From Faecalicatena orotica (GTDB taxonomy: Bacteria > Bacillota > Clostridia > Lachnospirales > Lachnospiraceae): 64,000 bases of DNA. The notes under the pieces are model-generated. The model was given only the letters and a program-made list of their open reading frames with translations. It ran no database searches and had not been told where the DNA came from. Positions 8,343-19,488 of the stretch are shown one piece after another (position 1 is the first letter of the stretch; the number at the start of each line of letters is the position of its first letter). Location: NCBI RefSeq assembly GCF_003149245.1, contig NZ_QGDL01000008.1, forward strand, positions 201,488-265,487, given 5' to 3'. Both the position numbers and the translations under genes were made by a program.

Positions 8343-8449
8343 AAAAAATATTAAATGAGCACAATAAAAATTAATTAGAACAGTTTAAACGATGGATAGA
8401 TATACAGAAATAACTATTATTACCCTACATGAAAGGGGAGAATGTGAAA

Positions 8450-10558
8450 ATGAAAAAGTATGAACACAGCCCATCGGGAAATAACTTTGTGGAAAACGAT
8501 GAGTATAATCTTCTGATGACTTCCATGCGTGTAAGTGTAAGCAAACATCTTCTGGATGATCATTTTACGGTTGTTTGGGCAAACGATTTTTATTATGACC
8601 TGATTGGATATCCGAAAGAAGAGTATGAGGCGGTATTTGAAAACCAGTGTGACCGCTTTTTCCGCAGTAATACAGACGATTGGGATGGGATCGTGGCAGC
8701 TGCTATGGGGGCGTTCGAAGCCGGTGAGTTACGATACGAGCATATCACAAGAATGCGCCATAAGGATGGCCATATGATCTGGGTCAGGCTGGTTGGAACA
8801 TACACGGAAGATGTCATTGACGGATACCACATTGCTTATACTGTGATGAGCGATATCAGCGATATCATCCGGATGCAGAAAGAACAAACAGTTACCTACA
8901 ACAGCATCCCCGGTTTTATCGCAAAATTCCGGATCAGGGAGAGCCAGATTGAACTTGTGGATGCCAACGAACGATTTCTTTATTTTTTTGATCATCGGGA
9001 GCAGAATGCCCTGGTAAACTTAAATACACCGGAAAATGAGGCGGCACTTAGGGAGTCCTTTCCTATCATGCGAAAGGGAAAACCAGTCCGGTTTACGATG
9101 GAAGCACGGGATAAAGAAGGACATGCTGTCTGGCTGCAGTTAAACGGAGATTGTATTGATACGATTGACAGAGACCCGGTCTATCTGATGGTTTATATCG
9201 ACATTACTGACCTTACACGGCAGCGGGAAATACAGAAGGAAACCAATATGCGGCTGGAGCAGCTGGCATTTGTGGACCCGGTGACCGGCGGCTTTAACCG
9301 TACCTGCTTTGAACTGAAAGCCGAGGAGGCGATAAAAGCAGCCCCGGCCGGAACTTACGCCTTGGTCTGGATGGACGTACAGAAATTCAAGCTTCTCAAT
9401 GAAATGTTTGGTGTTGAAAGCGGAAATAAGGTGTTGAAATACATACATGGCGTGATCCGCGGCTCTCTGGAGGAGGGGGAATATGTGAGCCGCACTTCTG
9501 CGGATAACTACAGCCTTCTGCTCAAAGCTGCGCAAAAAAGGGAAATAGAGGCGCGTCTGAATGATATTGCAGAAAAGGTCAACCACTTTAACGAGGATGC
9601 AGAACAGAAATATATCCTTTCCCTGACAGCAGGCGTCTATTATGTGGAGGATCCAAAGTTGCCCATCATGCAGATTCAGGACCGGGCAAACGTAGCCAGG
9701 GAGAATATCGTCAGGAAAGCGGATGCAAAGCTGTGTATCTGCATGTTTTATTCTGAGCTGGATCAGCTGCGGCTGATGAAGGAGAAAGAAATCGAAAACC
9801 GGATGCGTGATGCGCTTGAAAAAGAACAGTTCGTCGTGTATCTCCAGCCGAAACAGTCGCTGCGCGATGGGACCATTGCGGGAGCGGAAGCACTGGTAAG
9901 GTGGCTTGACCCGGAGAGAGGTCTGATCCCGCCCAATGATTTTATCCCTTTGTTTGAAAAGAATATGTTTATTGTAAAGCTGGATCTCTATGTGTTTGAA
10001 CGTGTGTGCGCAATGCTGCGGAAATGGATCGGTCATGGTGAGAAGCCGGTGCCGGTTTCCGTGAATATGTCCCGGGCACATCTGCTGGACCGGGATTTCC
10101 TGAAGCGGTACGAGGATATCCGTCAGCGGTATAACATCCCGGCAGAACTGCTGGAGATTGAACTGACGGAAACACTGGTATTTGAAAATCCGGACGTGCT
10201 GATGCAGATCATTGAAACGTTCCACAGAGGCGGGTATCACTGCTCTATGGACGATTTTGGCAGCGGTTATTCTTCGCTCAATGTGCTGAAAGATATTGAC
10301 ATTGATTCCATCAAGCTGGACAAGGCGTTCTTTGGTTCTGAAGAAATGGACAACCCGCGGGAACGGGATGTGGTCACTTCTGTGCTTGAGCTGGCGGCCA
10401 AGCTGAAGATGACTACGGTTGCAGAAGGTGTAGAAACGGATGCGCAGAAGGATTTTTTGAAAGGGACGACCTGCGATCTGCTGCAGGGATATATCTTTTC
10501 CCGCCCAGTACCTCCGGAGGAGTTCGAGCGGATGACTTTTGGAAGAACGCTTTCATAA
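8450..10558 (+). CDS. PAS-PAS-GGDEF(degenerate)-EAL cyclic-di-GMP phosphodiesterase
   Basis: The 702-residue protein has two PAS domains (~25-145, beginning VSVSKHLLDDHFTVVWAN, and ~150-265), then a GGDEF domain whose signature near residue 347 reads SADNY. It is therefore unlikely to make c-di-GMP but may bind GTP as a regulator. The EAL domain has the catalytic set: AEAL near 478, VNMS, ELTET, MDDFGSGYS near 598, IKLDK, AEGVET and QGYIFSRP near 677. This predicts hydrolysis of c-di-GMP under PAS control in the cytoplasm; no membrane segment is seen. ATG 8450 is chosen because GGGGAG lies 9 bases upstream; ATG 8429 has no site. It is first in a five-gene same-strand block to 21161. Confidence 0.9.
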   Translation: MKKYEHSPSGNNFVENDEYNLLMTSMRVSVSKHLLDDHFTVVWANDFYYDLIGYPKEEYEAVFENQCDRFFRSNTDDWDGIVAAAMGAFEAGELRYEHITRMRHKDGHMIWVRLVGTYTEDVIDGYHIAYTVMSDISDIIRMQKEQTVTYNSIPGFIAKFRIRESQIELVDANERFLYFFDHREQNALVNLNTPENEAALRESFPIMRKGKPVRFTMEARDKEGHAVWLQLNGDCIDTIDRDPVYLMVYIDITDLTRQREIQKETNMRLEQLAFVDPVTGGFNRTCFELKAEEAIKAAPAGTYALVWMDVQKFKLLNEMFGVESGNKVLKYIHGVIRGSLEEGEYVSRTSADNYSLLLKAAQKREIEARLNDIAEKVNHFNEDAEQKYILSLTAGVYYVEDPKLPIMQIQDRANVARENIVRKADAKLCICMFYSELDQLRLMKEKEIENRMRDALEKEQFVVYLQPKQSLRDGTIAGAEALVRWLDPERGLIPPNDFIPLFEKNMFIVKLDLYVFERVCAMLRKWIGHGEKPVPVSVNMSRAHLLDRDFLKRYEDIRQRYNIPAELLEIELTETLVFENPDVLMQIIETFHRGGYHCSMDDFGSGYSSLNVLKDIDIDSIKLDKAFFGSEEMDNPRERDVVTSVLELAAKLKMTTVAEGVETDAQKDFLKGTTCDLLQGYIFSRPVPPEEFERMTFGRTLS

Positions 10559-10581
10559 AAGCGGTTTAAGGAGGTGTTCCT

Positions 10582-13500
10582 ATGGATTTGTTCGATATAG
10601 ACTCTGACCGGATGGAAATGTTTTTATATAATGCAGTAGCATCGATCAGCAGCGATTATATATATGTCTGGGATCTGGAAACGGATGTTCTCTCGGCGTC
10701 CCCCAATATGGTCTCTGACCTGGGGCTTGCCGGAAACCGCATGACCAACTGTCTGAAAACGGGGATTAAGTGGATCCATCCCCATGACCGGGCAAGGGTG
10801 CGGGATCTGTATGGGGCGTTTATCAACTCTGAAGAGGACACTCTGGATTTGGAGTATCAGGCATTGACGGCAAACGGCACCTACATCTGGCTGAGTGGCC
10901 GAACAAAGATCAAACGCAATAGTGCAGGTAAGCCGCTGCTGATCGTAGGCACACTGCGCAATATGGAGCAGTATGAGGGTGTGGATCAGGTGACCGGTCT
11001 TTTGCGGCACAGTTACAGCCGTGAAAGGTTTGAAAGTACACTGGAAGGCAGGGCAGGCTTTCATGGGGAGCTCCTGATTTTAGGAATCGATGGCTTTAAA
11101 AATATCAATATACTCAACAGCCACAGCTTTGGGGATCTTGTGCTGCGCACAACAGCCCAGGATATCCTAAAGATGCTCCCTGAACAGGTGAAGCTCTATC
11201 GGTATGATGGGGATCAGTTCCTGCTCTCTGGAAATAATGTCCGGCGGGAGGAGATGCTTCAGATCTACGAAAATATCAGGCGGTATGCCTCTGAACCGCA
11301 TCGGGCAAACGGCAGTGCCTACCATTTTACGGTGTCCGGGGGGATCATCGCATATCCGGAGGAAGCGCACAGCTGGGCAGAAATGGAGAAAGGGGCCTGT
11401 GCCGCGTTGAGACAGGCAAAGGAAAATGGGAAGAACCAGTGTGTGGAATTCACAGCCGGGCTGCTCAATGAACTGCAGCTTTCCCATTGCCTGACGCAGA
11501 GCATAGACAATGGATATCAGGGATTTCGGCTGGTATTCCAGCCGATCTGTGGAACGGATACTCTAGAGGTACTGGGAGCAGAAGCACTTTTGCGTTACCA
11601 GATGCCGGATGGCAGGGAGATACCGCCGGCAGAGTTCATTCCCCTGCTGGAGAGCAGCCGCTTGATCCTTCCTGTGGGGGTGTGGGTGCTTGAGCAGGCA
11701 ATCCGTGTCTGTAAAGTCTGGACAGAACAAAAACCGGACTTTGTAATGGATGTCAATGTGTCCTTTGTACAGCTGCGGGATTCCAGTTTCTGTGATAAAG
11801 TGGCGGCATTGCTGCGAAAGTATGGTCTGCCCGTGCGTAATCTGGCCTTGGAATTGACGGAGAGTTATTTCATAACGGATGATGCCAGAGTGAATGCTTC
11901 GCTGGAATGCTTAAATGAAATGCGTATCGAGCTGTCTATGGATGACTTTGGCACCGGCTATTCATCCCTCGGGCGCCTGTCTGAGATCGGCATGGATGTT
12001 GTAAAGATTGACCGCTATTTTGTCAAGGCACTGCATATTAGCCAGTATAACCACGACTTTGTGGAGTCCGTTATCCGGCTGTGCCACAATCTGGGAAAGG
12101 CGGTCTGCATGGAAGGCGTTGAGACAAAGGAAGAGTGGGAGACTATCAGCCTGCTCAATGCAGATATGGTCCAGGGTTTCTATATTTCCAGGCCGGTGGA
12201 ACAGGAGGCCTTTTTTCAGAACTATCTTACCTCTGCCTACGACAGCAGGAGTCTGGTAAGTTCTATTGATAAGGAGAAGCTACAAAGGGAACTGGAAAAT
12301 AGCAAGGAACTGCTGTTTTCCATGCTGAACGCGACCCCTCTGTGCCTCATGCTCTGGAATCGCCAGTTTGAGATCATGGCCTGCAATGAAAAGGCAGTTC
12401 AGCTGTTTGGGGCAGAAGGGAAAACGGAGGTGGTCGAACATTTCTACCGTTTTTCTCCCCGATATCAGGCGGCCGGCCGCACTTCCATTGAAATGGTACA
12501 TGAAAAGCTCACGGAGGTCTTTGTGACCGGGCGTTCCGAATTTAGATGGATGCATTGTGACAAAGCTGGAAGCAGTATACCGGTAGAGGTAGTATCAGTA
12601 CGGATCCCGTACAGGGGGGACTTTGTTGTGGCCAGTTATACGCGGGATCTCCGTGGGGAAATCGAATTAACGGAAAAACGATGGAAGTTTAGGATGCGGC
12701 TCAAGGCGCTGCTGGACGCGACTCCACTCTGTCTGAACCTCTGGGATAAAGAGTTCCACAACACTATGTGCAACCGCGAAGCAGTGGAACTTTTTGAACT
12801 GGAAAGTGAACAGGAGTACCTCGATCATTTTAATCTGTTGTCCCCTGAACGGCAGCCGGATGGCAGTCTGAGCTCTGAACGGTCGAAAGAGAGAATTCAG
12901 GAGGCGATGCAGATGGGACGCATCCAGTTTAACTGGATGCACAAAAAACTGGACGGAGAACTGATCCCCGCTGAAATAACGTTGGTGCGCATTGAAGGGC
13001 TGGAGGAGGACGGCAGCGTAATGGTGGCTGGTTATACCAGAGACCTTCGTGACCAGATCAGAGCTGAAAAGGCAGAGCGTCTGATGGCAAGGCGTGTTCG
13101 TGCAATGGTGGATTCCTCACCCCTCGCCTGTGTCCTGTGGAACATGTGTCAGGAAGCTTTGGACTGTAATCAGATCGCTGTAGAGATGCTGGGAGCCAGG
13201 GATAAAGAGGAAGTCCTCCATGACTTTGACAGTTTTATGCCGCTTTATCAGCCGGATGGCTCTATCAGCACCGAAAAGAGAAAGAAAACGATGAGCGAGA
13301 TTCAGGAAAACAGGCGCTATGTTTTTGAATGGGTTTATATGAACCGGAGTGGGGAGCACATCCCATGCGAGGTCACACTGGTGAAGGCGGTAATTGGAGA
13401 TGATGATGAAGATATTATTATCGCCTACAGCCGTGATCTGCGTGAGTTGAAGCGCTCTCTGGACCTCATTGAACGGCTGAGGCAGCAGGCCTGTTACGAT

Positions 13501-13974
13501 GCTTTGACTGGCTGCTTAACCCGGAAATATTTTATAGAACTCCTTTCCGATCGGCTTCAGAATGGAATGAAGGAGCCTCCTGTTGTACTGGGACTCCTCG
13601 ATTTGGATGGTTTTAAGAATGTCAATGATACCTATGGGCATGAGGCAGGTGATATGACCCTGAAACGTGTCATAAAAAGAGTAGGAGAACTGTTGCCGGA
13701 AGACGCAGTGATTGGAAGGTTCGGCGGTGATGAATTCCTGCTTCTGCTATATGAAACAGAGCAGGGGAGTGTCTCCAAGTTGCTGCAAGGTCTCGTGGAG
13801 CGGATATCACATATGCAGCTCGAATATCAGGGGAATCTTTTTGCAACCTCCGTCAGTATTGGCGCTGTTTTCCAAACTCCGGATGATTTCTGTCCGGATG
13901 ACCTGATCCGCCGGGCAGATGACGCCCTCTATCAGGCTAAGAGAAACGGCCGTAACAGAAGCGTTCTAATTTAA
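10582..13974 (+). CDS. PAS-GGDEF*-EAL-PAS-PAS-PAS-GGDEF bifunctional c-di-GMP protein
   Basis: The 1130-residue multidomain protein opens with a PAS domain (~15-130) and a first GGDEF domain with the altered signature DGDQF near residue 208. An intact EAL domain follows (AEALLRY near 332, ELTES, MDDFGTGYS near 452, QGFYISRP near 530). Three related PAS repeats sit at ~575-690, 705-825 and 840-960 (each with a TPLCL or SPLAC..LW core). The C-terminal GGDEF domain is intact (GRFGGDEF near 1045) and lacks an RxxD inhibitory site upstream. It could both make and degrade c-di-GMP. The order with EAL before a second, C-terminal GGDEF is unusual. The ATG follows AAGGAGG 24 bases after the previous gene, so they are co-transcribed. 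Confidence 0.88.
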   Translation: MDLFDIDSDRMEMFLYNAVASISSDYIYVWDLETDVLSASPNMVSDLGLAGNRMTNCLKTGIKWIHPHDRARVRDLYGAFINSEEDTLDLEYQALTANGTYIWLSGRTKIKRNSAGKPLLIVGTLRNMEQYEGVDQVTGLLRHSYSRERFESTLEGRAGFHGELLILGIDGFKNINILNSHSFGDLVLRTTAQDILKMLPEQVKLYRYDGDQFLLSGNNVRREEMLQIYENIRRYASEPHRANGSAYHFTVSGGIIAYPEEAHSWAEMEKGACAALRQAKENGKNQCVEFTAGLLNELQLSHCLTQSIDNGYQGFRLVFQPICGTDTLEVLGAEALLRYQMPDGREIPPAEFIPLLESSRLILPVGVWVLEQAIRVCKVWTEQKPDFVMDVNVSFVQLRDSSFCDKVAALLRKYGLPVRNLALELTESYFITDDARVNASLECLNEMRIELSMDDFGTGYSSLGRLSEIGMDVVKIDRYFVKALHISQYNHDFVESVIRLCHNLGKAVCMEGVETKEEWETISLLNADMVQGFYISRPVEQEAFFQNYLTSAYDSRSLVSSIDKEKLQRELENSKELLFSMLNATPLCLMLWNRQFEIMACNEKAVQLFGAEGKTEVVEHFYRFSPRYQAAGRTSIEMVHEKLTEVFVTGRSEFRWMHCDKAGSSIPVEVVSVRIPYRGDFVVASYTRDLRGEIELTEKRWKFRMRLKALLDATPLCLNLWDKEFHNTMCNREAVELFELESEQEYLDHFNLLSPERQPDGSLSSERSKERIQEAMQMGRIQFNWMHKKLDGELIPAEITLVRIEGLEEDGSVMVAGYTRDLRDQIRAEKAERLMARRVRAMVDSSPLACVLWNMCQEALDCNQIAVEMLGARDKEEVLHDFDSFMPLYQPDGSISTEKRKKTMSEIQENRRYVFEWVYMNRSGEHIPCEVTLVKAVIGDDDEDIIIAYSRDLRELKRSLDLIERLRQQACYDALTGCLTRKYFIELLSDRLQNGMKEPPVVLGLLDLDGFKNVNDTYGHEAGDMTLKRVIKRVGELLPEDAVIGRFGGDEFLLLLYETEQGSVSKLLQGLVERISHMQLEYQGNLFATSVSIGAVFQTPDDFCPDDLIRRADDALYQAKRNGRNRSVLI

Positions 13975-14085
13975 GGGTGTTTAGAGTTACTACTATAGTT
14001 GGAAAAGCGGCTTACTTCCGCTCAGCTGTTTTCAAACAGTATGGATCCAGTTATTAAAATAAAGAATACGATGGAGGAGAGCCAG

Positions 14086-17000
14086 GTGGAGATTAATCTA
14101 AGTTATGAGCAGCTTAATAATGAATACAGTATGCTGATGGGAGTTTTAGGTGCCAGTGTCAGTAAGCATCTTGTTGACGAGCATCTCACATGTATTTGGG
14201 CCAACGATTATTATTATGAGCTGATCGGTTATAGCAGGGCAGAGTATGAGGAACGGTTCCAAAATCAATGTGACCGGTATTTTGAAAATAATCCGGAAGG
14301 GTGGAAAATACTCACAGATAAAATAGAGGCCAGCCTGTCGGACGGGAAAAAAGGGTACTCGGTTTATCTGCCAATGGTCCATCCGGACGGCTCCTCATTT
14401 TGGATCAGGCTGCAGGCTGTCTTTACAGAGGAATATATAGAGGGGTATCGGGTTGCCTACACCACAATGGTGGATGTGACGGAAATGATGCAGGTGCAGA
14501 AAGAGCAGCTACGCGCACAGAAAAACTATGAGACGATGACGCGCGAACAGGAAATGCTTATGAGTGCACTCAATGTCAGTGTCAGCTCCCATTTGCTGGA
14601 CGAGCACTTTACCTGCATCTGGGCGAATGAATTTTATTATAAACTGATCGGTTATCCCAAGTCAAAATATGAATCCCTGTTCCACAACCATGCGGATGAA
14701 TATTACAGCAATAACCCTGAGGGCTGGGACATGCTTGCCAAAAAAGTCGCATCTGTTTTAGAGAAGGGGGAGGACAAATACGAGCTGATTGTTCCAATGA
14801 AATATGAGGATGGCACCAGTTACTGGGTAAAACTGGTCAGTTTTTTTACAGATCAGTATGTGAACGGCTACCGTACATCCTATACCGTTATGACAGATGT
14901 GACAGAGCTTGTACAGACGAAGAATGAACTGGAAATGATGATGCAGGCAATGAAGGTCAGCGTCAGCAAGCACAAGGTGGATGAACATTTCTCCCTGGTC
15001 TGGGCCAATGAATTTTATTATCAGCTCATCGGGTACACCAAATCCGAATATGAGGCCAGATTCCATGACCATTGTGACGAATATTTCATGGATAATCAGG
15101 AGACCTGGGACATCATCTGCAGCAAGGTTGACAGCATGTCTGCGGCGGGAGAGGATAGTTTTGAAGCATATCTGCCGTTAAAGCTGCCGGGAGGATCTTC
15201 AAAATGGGTAAAGATGGTGGATTTCTTTACAAATGAATTTCAGGATGGGAAAAAGCTGGCTTATACCACCATGATCGACGTCACTGAACTGCTGCAGGCA
15301 CAGCAGGATAAAAGCGTTGCTTATGAACACGTACCCGGTTTCATTGTAAAATACCGGATCTTACCGGACCGGTTCATGATGATCGATGCCAGCAGCCGCA
15401 TAAAGGATTTTTTTGATGTGGATCTGGACAACCTGTCTGCTGTTGATTTTATGGAAGTGTTACATCCGGAGAGCCGTCAGACTATTGATTCCCTGCTTCC
15501 GGATTTACGGAACAGAGAGGCGCTGGAGCTGGATGAATCCATCCGTGTCAAAGACAAATTTGGCAGGGACTGCTGGCTTCAGCTCCACGGCACCTGTATT
15601 GATCCCATTGCCGACGACCCGGTTTATCTGGTGGTCTTTATTGACATTACGGATATCACGGAACTAAGAAAGCTCCAGCACCAGCTGGAGGAGCGCACGG
15701 AGATGCTCAACACAGCACTGGAGTCTGCGAAACTGGCAAATGCGGCGAAGTCGGATTTCCTTTCCCGCATGAGCCATGATATCCGCACACCTATGAATGC
15801 GATCGCCGGGATGACGGAGATCGCGGATGCCCACCTGCAGGAACCAGAACGCGTAAAAGATTGTCTGCATAAGATCCGGCTCTCCAGCCATCATCTTCTG
15901 GACCTGATCAATGACGTACTGGATATGTCACAGATTGAAAGCGGCAAGGTTTCCATTCATGCGGCCTCTTTTTCGCTGCCGGATCTGATCAGGGAGATCA
16001 TTATGATCACTCTGCCAAATGTGCGTACAAAATATCAGGATTTCAAGGTTCATCTGCGGAATATCCGGCAGGAACATTATTATAGTGACGAGCTGCGTCT
16101 GCGTCAGATATTGCTGAACCTTTTGTCTAATGCCTCGAAATTCACGCCGGAGTATGGGCAGATCGTATTTGAAGTGGAACAGATTCCAGAAAATTCGACA
16201 CTTTCCTTTACTATCGCAGACACCGGCCCCGGCATAAATGCAGAATTTCAGGAACATATTTTTGAGACATTTGCAAGGGAACGTGACAGCCGTACAGACC
16301 GGATCGAGGGCAGCGGCCTTGGACTTGCCATTGTGAAACGGCTCACTGAGCTGCTGGGCGGTGACATTCAATTGAACAGTCTGCCCGGACAGGGCACCAC
16401 TTTTTATGTGACACTGCCTATGCAGCCCATCGGGCATTCGACTGTTGATTTTACCGGTATAAACGGGATGCTCCTGCTGGTGGATGCAGACCCGGTTGTC
16501 CTTATGGATGCACAGCAGGCTCTGAGTGATCTCGGAGTTGGGGCAGACTGTGCGGAAAGTGTTAATGAGGCATTATCCCATATCCGTGACAGGCATCAGG
16601 CAGGCGAAGAATATCAGATGATCATTATGGATTGGAGAATGCTCCGGATGGATGGGCTGGATGTGTCAGAGCAGATTCGAAGAGAATCTGTGGGTGAGAT
16701 GCCGCTTCTGGTCGTGTCCGCTTATGATTGGAGCGAGATCAAAAATGAGATGACCACGGGGATTGACGGATATATAGAAAAGCCCTTTTTCCAGTCTACA
16801 TTCAGGAATTGTATGCTGAAGTACCTGAAGGGTGAAGAAGCATCAAGTCATGAAAATGTGGTATACGATTTCCGGGATAATACATTTCTGCTTGTAGAAG
16901 ACAACGAGCTGAACCGTGAAATTGCTTTAGAACTGCTGGGAAGCTTTGGCGCCCGGCTGGAGGTTGCTGTAAATGGAGAGGAAGCAGTCAGGCTTTTTCA

Positions 17001-17262
17001 GGCCAGCGCTCCCGGTTACTATTCTCTGATATTGATGGATATTCAGATGCCGGTGATGAACGGTTATGAGGCTGCCCGTGCGATCCGGGCACTGAGCCGT
17101 CCGGATGCCGGGACAGTACCGATTATTGCAATGACAGCGGATGCTTTTGTTGAGGATATCCGAAACACAAAGGCTGCAGGGATGAATGGCCATATGGCAA
17201 AGCCATTGAGCTTTGATACTCTGGCCCTGGAGATCGAAAAGTATTTGATTTCTGCGGAATGA
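14086..17262 (+). CDS. Hybrid sensor histidine kinase: PAS x4, HisKA, HATPase, two receiver domains
   Basis: Three near-repeat PAS domains (~15-140, 155-280, 283-405) each begin with a VSVS(K/S)HxxDEHxxxxWAN core and end in a VTEL-type helix. A fourth, different PAS is at ~408-525. Then come HisKA with MSHDIRTPMN (His ~563), the N box LLNLLSNASKF, DTGPGI and GSGLGLAIVKRL. Receiver 1 has its Asp in IIMDWRM and receiver 2 in ILMDIQMPVMNG. No HPt domain is present. The frame is open from TTG 13999, but GTG 14086 has GGAGGAGAG at correct spacing and is my choice. No membrane segment is visible, so it is probably cytosolic. Its paralogue is at 45222-48410. A cognate output regulator is not adjacent. 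Confidence 0.88.
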   Translation: MEINLSYEQLNNEYSMLMGVLGASVSKHLVDEHLTCIWANDYYYELIGYSRAEYEERFQNQCDRYFENNPEGWKILTDKIEASLSDGKKGYSVYLPMVHPDGSSFWIRLQAVFTEEYIEGYRVAYTTMVDVTEMMQVQKEQLRAQKNYETMTREQEMLMSALNVSVSSHLLDEHFTCIWANEFYYKLIGYPKSKYESLFHNHADEYYSNNPEGWDMLAKKVASVLEKGEDKYELIVPMKYEDGTSYWVKLVSFFTDQYVNGYRTSYTVMTDVTELVQTKNELEMMMQAMKVSVSKHKVDEHFSLVWANEFYYQLIGYTKSEYEARFHDHCDEYFMDNQETWDIICSKVDSMSAAGEDSFEAYLPLKLPGGSSKWVKMVDFFTNEFQDGKKLAYTTMIDVTELLQAQQDKSVAYEHVPGFIVKYRILPDRFMMIDASSRIKDFFDVDLDNLSAVDFMEVLHPESRQTIDSLLPDLRNREALELDESIRVKDKFGRDCWLQLHGTCIDPIADDPVYLVVFIDITDITELRKLQHQLEERTEMLNTALESAKLANAAKSDFLSRMSHDIRTPMNAIAGMTEIADAHLQEPERVKDCLHKIRLSSHHLLDLINDVLDMSQIESGKVSIHAASFSLPDLIREIIMITLPNVRTKYQDFKVHLRNIRQEHYYSDELRLRQILLNLLSNASKFTPEYGQIVFEVEQIPENSTLSFTIADTGPGINAEFQEHIFETFARERDSRTDRIEGSGLGLAIVKRLTELLGGDIQLNSLPGQGTTFYVTLPMQPIGHSTVDFTGINGMLLLVDADPVVLMDAQQALSDLGVGADCAESVNEALSHIRDRHQAGEEYQMIIMDWRMLRMDGLDVSEQIRRESVGEMPLLVVSAYDWSEIKNEMTTGIDGYIEKPFFQSTFRNCMLKYLKGEEASSHENVVYDFRDNTFLLVEDNELNREIALELLGSFGARLEVAVNGEEAVRLFQASAPGYYSLILMDIQMPVMNGYEAARAIRALSRPDAGTVPIIAMTADAFVEDIRNTKAAGMNGHMAKPLSFDTLALEIEKYLISAE

Positions 17263-17340
17263 TTAAACGAGGTTTCCATTCTGTTATATGCCAAAGAAGG
17301 CAGAGATTAATTACAGATCTGATGATTAGGGAGGTATACT

Positions 17341-19488
17341 GTGAGAGAATCTTTCTTTGAACAAGCTATCATCAACCAGCAAAATTTGGTAGCGTATGCT
17401 ACGGATACGGCTACCAATGAAATAATATATATGACTCAAGCAGCAGCGACCCTATATGGATTTGAGGATGTGCAGGAGATATACGGAAAAAAATGTTACG
17501 AGTTGATTCAGGGTCTGGATACGGTCTGTCCATTCTGTACAAACAGTAAATTGATACCAGGACAGCCCTATCATTGGGAGCATTATAACGAAAAGATTCA
17601 GATGTGGTTTGATATTACAGATATTTTAGTTACATTTGAAGGCAAGAACTGCCGGCTTGAGATTGCGCGTGATATCACGGACGAGAAAGAAAAGTTTGAC
17701 CGTGTTTCCAACCGGCTTACAATGGAAGAAACCTTGGTTGAATGTATTCAAACGCTTTCCAGTGAACCGGATGTGAACACGGCGGTGAACCATTTTCTGG
17801 AGATTATCGGCCATTTTTATATAGCGGACCGGGCATATATTTTTGAATACGAAAAGGATCATATCAAAAATACCTTTGAATGGTGCGCTCCCGATATTCT
17901 TTATCAAATGGATGTGCTGCAGGAAATTCCCATTGAATATGTTAGCGAGTGGAACGATAAATTTGAGCTTGACGGAGAGTTTTTTATCACGTCACTGGAC
18001 AAGGATCTGACCGTGGATTCACCAGAGTACCGCATCTTAAAGGACCAGGGGATTGAAAGTCTTGCCGTTGCTCCGCTCAGAAAAAATGGTCAGATTATCG
18101 GCTTCCTTGGCGTAGACAATCCTACGGAAAGCACAGAGGATTTAACGCTTCTGCGCAGTGTATCCAGCTTTGTGTTGGAGGAAATGGAGCGGCGCAGGCT
18201 GATTCAGAATCTGGAGCGGTCCAGCTATACGGATTTACTCACCGGCCTGCAAAACCGGAACAGCTACATTAAAATGCTGGACAGGCTTTCTGAACAAACC
18301 CTGCAGTCATTAGGCGTTATCTATATCGACATCAATGGGATGAAAAAGATAAATGACAATAACGGTCATGAGTATGGGGACAGAGTGATCAAAAAGGTGG
18401 CAGATACCCTGAAGTCTCACGTAGGATGTGATGCATACCGGGTAGGCGGAGATGAGTTTACGGTGCTCTGTGTTGATATCAGTGAACAGGATTTTCATCT
18501 GCTTACAGAAAGTCTGATCCGGGATTTTGGCAGGAACAAAAAATATGATGTTTCCATTGGCCATACCTGGAGGGAAGGAAATGTATCCCCCGATGAAGAG
18601 ATCCTGAAGGCTGATGATCTGATGTATGCAGAAAAGCAGCGGTATTATCACGCAATTCTGCAAGGAAAGAAAACGGCACGCACTGGTATCGCCACGGAGC
18701 TTTTAAGGGATATATCTGACCACCGCTTTGAGGTCTATTACCAGCCGCAGATCTGCCTGAAAACCGGGCGGATCATTGGTGCAGAGGCTTTGGTACGGAA
18801 AAGGGATAAGCAGGGAAAGCTGATCCTGCCGGACCATTTCATTCCCAACTATGAGAGGGAGCGCGTCATCCGCCATTTGGATCTGTTAGTATTCCGGATG
18901 GTTTGTGCCGATCTGCAGAGATGGAAAAGCCAGGGGATTGAAACCCATATCTCCTCAAACTTTTCACGTGTTACGCTGATGGCCTCTGATATTGTGACAC
19001 AGATCAGGCAAATCTGCCGGGAATACGGTGTCCCTGCGCAGAATATCACCATAGAGGTGACCGAAAATATCAGTAAGCTGGAGCCACAGCAGTTACTCAA
19101 GCTAATGAAACAGATAGCTGCAGAAGGATTCTCTGTTTCCCTGGATGATTTTGGTGCCAAATATTCCAATCTGTCGATCCTGACTACACTTGAATTCAGT
19201 GAGATCAAATTTGATAAATCCCTGGTGGATAAATTAAGCAGTGACGTCAAAAGCCGTATTATTATGAAGAATACGATGCAGATATGTAAGGAGCTTCCGA
19301 TGACACGTTCTTTGGCAGAAGGAATTGAGACGGCAGAGCAGCTGGATCTGCTGCATCAGTATCATTGTGACTATGGACAGGGTTATTACTTTGCCAAACC
19401 CATGAGTTCGGATGCGTTCTTTGAATTAATAAGGACGGAACACATGCATAAGGGTACCGGATTACTAACAGGAGGAAAAAATCTGTGA
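17341..19488 (+). CDS. PAS-GAF-GGDEF-EAL cyclic-di-GMP enzyme
   Basis: The 715-residue protein starts with a PAS-like domain (~10-125) containing CPFC, then a GAF-like domain (~130-285). The GGDEF domain is intact ([11 protein letters not shown] near residue 368) and shows no RxxD inhibitory motif. The EAL domain is also intact: AEALVRK near 480, [14 protein letters not shown] near 600, IKFDKS, AEGIET and GQGYYFAKP near 678. Both activities are possible; which dominates cannot be told. GTG 17341 follows GGGAGG. Its stop overlaps the start of the chemoreceptor gene (GTGA), implying translational coupling of the two. Confidence 0.88.
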   Translation: MRESFFEQAIINQQNLVAYATDTATNEIIYMTQAAATLYGFEDVQEIYGKKCYELIQGLDTVCPFCTNSKLIPGQPYHWEHYNEKIQMWFDITDILVTFEGKNCRLEIARDITDEKEKFDRVSNRLTMEETLVECIQTLSSEPDVNTAVNHFLEIIGHFYIADRAYIFEYEKDHIKNTFEWCAPDILYQMDVLQEIPIEYVSEWNDKFELDGEFFITSLDKDLTVDSPEYRILKDQGIESLAVAPLRKNGQIIGFLGVDNPTESTEDLTLLRSVSSFVLEEMERRRLIQNLERSSYTDLLTGLQNRNSYIKMLDRLSEQTLQSLGVIYIDINGMKKINDNNGHEYGDRVIKKVADTLKSHVGCDAYRVGGDEFTVLCVDISEQDFHLLTESLIRDFGRNKKYDVSIGHTWREGNVSPDEEILKADDLMYAEKQRYYHAILQGKKTARTGIATELLRDISDHRFEVYYQPQICLKTGRIIGAEALVRKRDKQGKLILPDHFIPNYERERVIRHLDLLVFRMVCADLQRWKSQGIETHISSNFSRVTLMASDIVTQIRQICREYGVPAQNITIEVTENISKLEPQQLLKLMKQIAAEGFSVSLDDFGAKYSNLSILTTLEFSEIKFDKSLVDKLSSDVKSRIIMKNTMQICKELPMTRSLAEGIETAEQLDLLHQYHCDYGQGYYFAKPMSSDAFFELIRTEHMHKGTGLLTGGKNL

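Noticed and set aside
8178-8449. Cyclic-di-GMP riboswitch before the c-di-GMP gene block
   Set aside because: The region is AT-rich without the conserved GEMM core or paired stems; only a promoter is supported.
9140-10240. A 366-codon open frame on the minus strand
   Set aside because: It lies fully opposite the PAS-GGDEF-EAL gene, whose catalytic motifs are all intact; the antisense product has no recognisable family and no ribosome site.
13999-14085. Upstream start (TTG 13999) for the hybrid kinase
   Set aside because: There is no ribosome site near TTG 13999 or ATG 14041; GTG 14086 has GGAGGAGAG at proper spacing. The true start is still uncertain.
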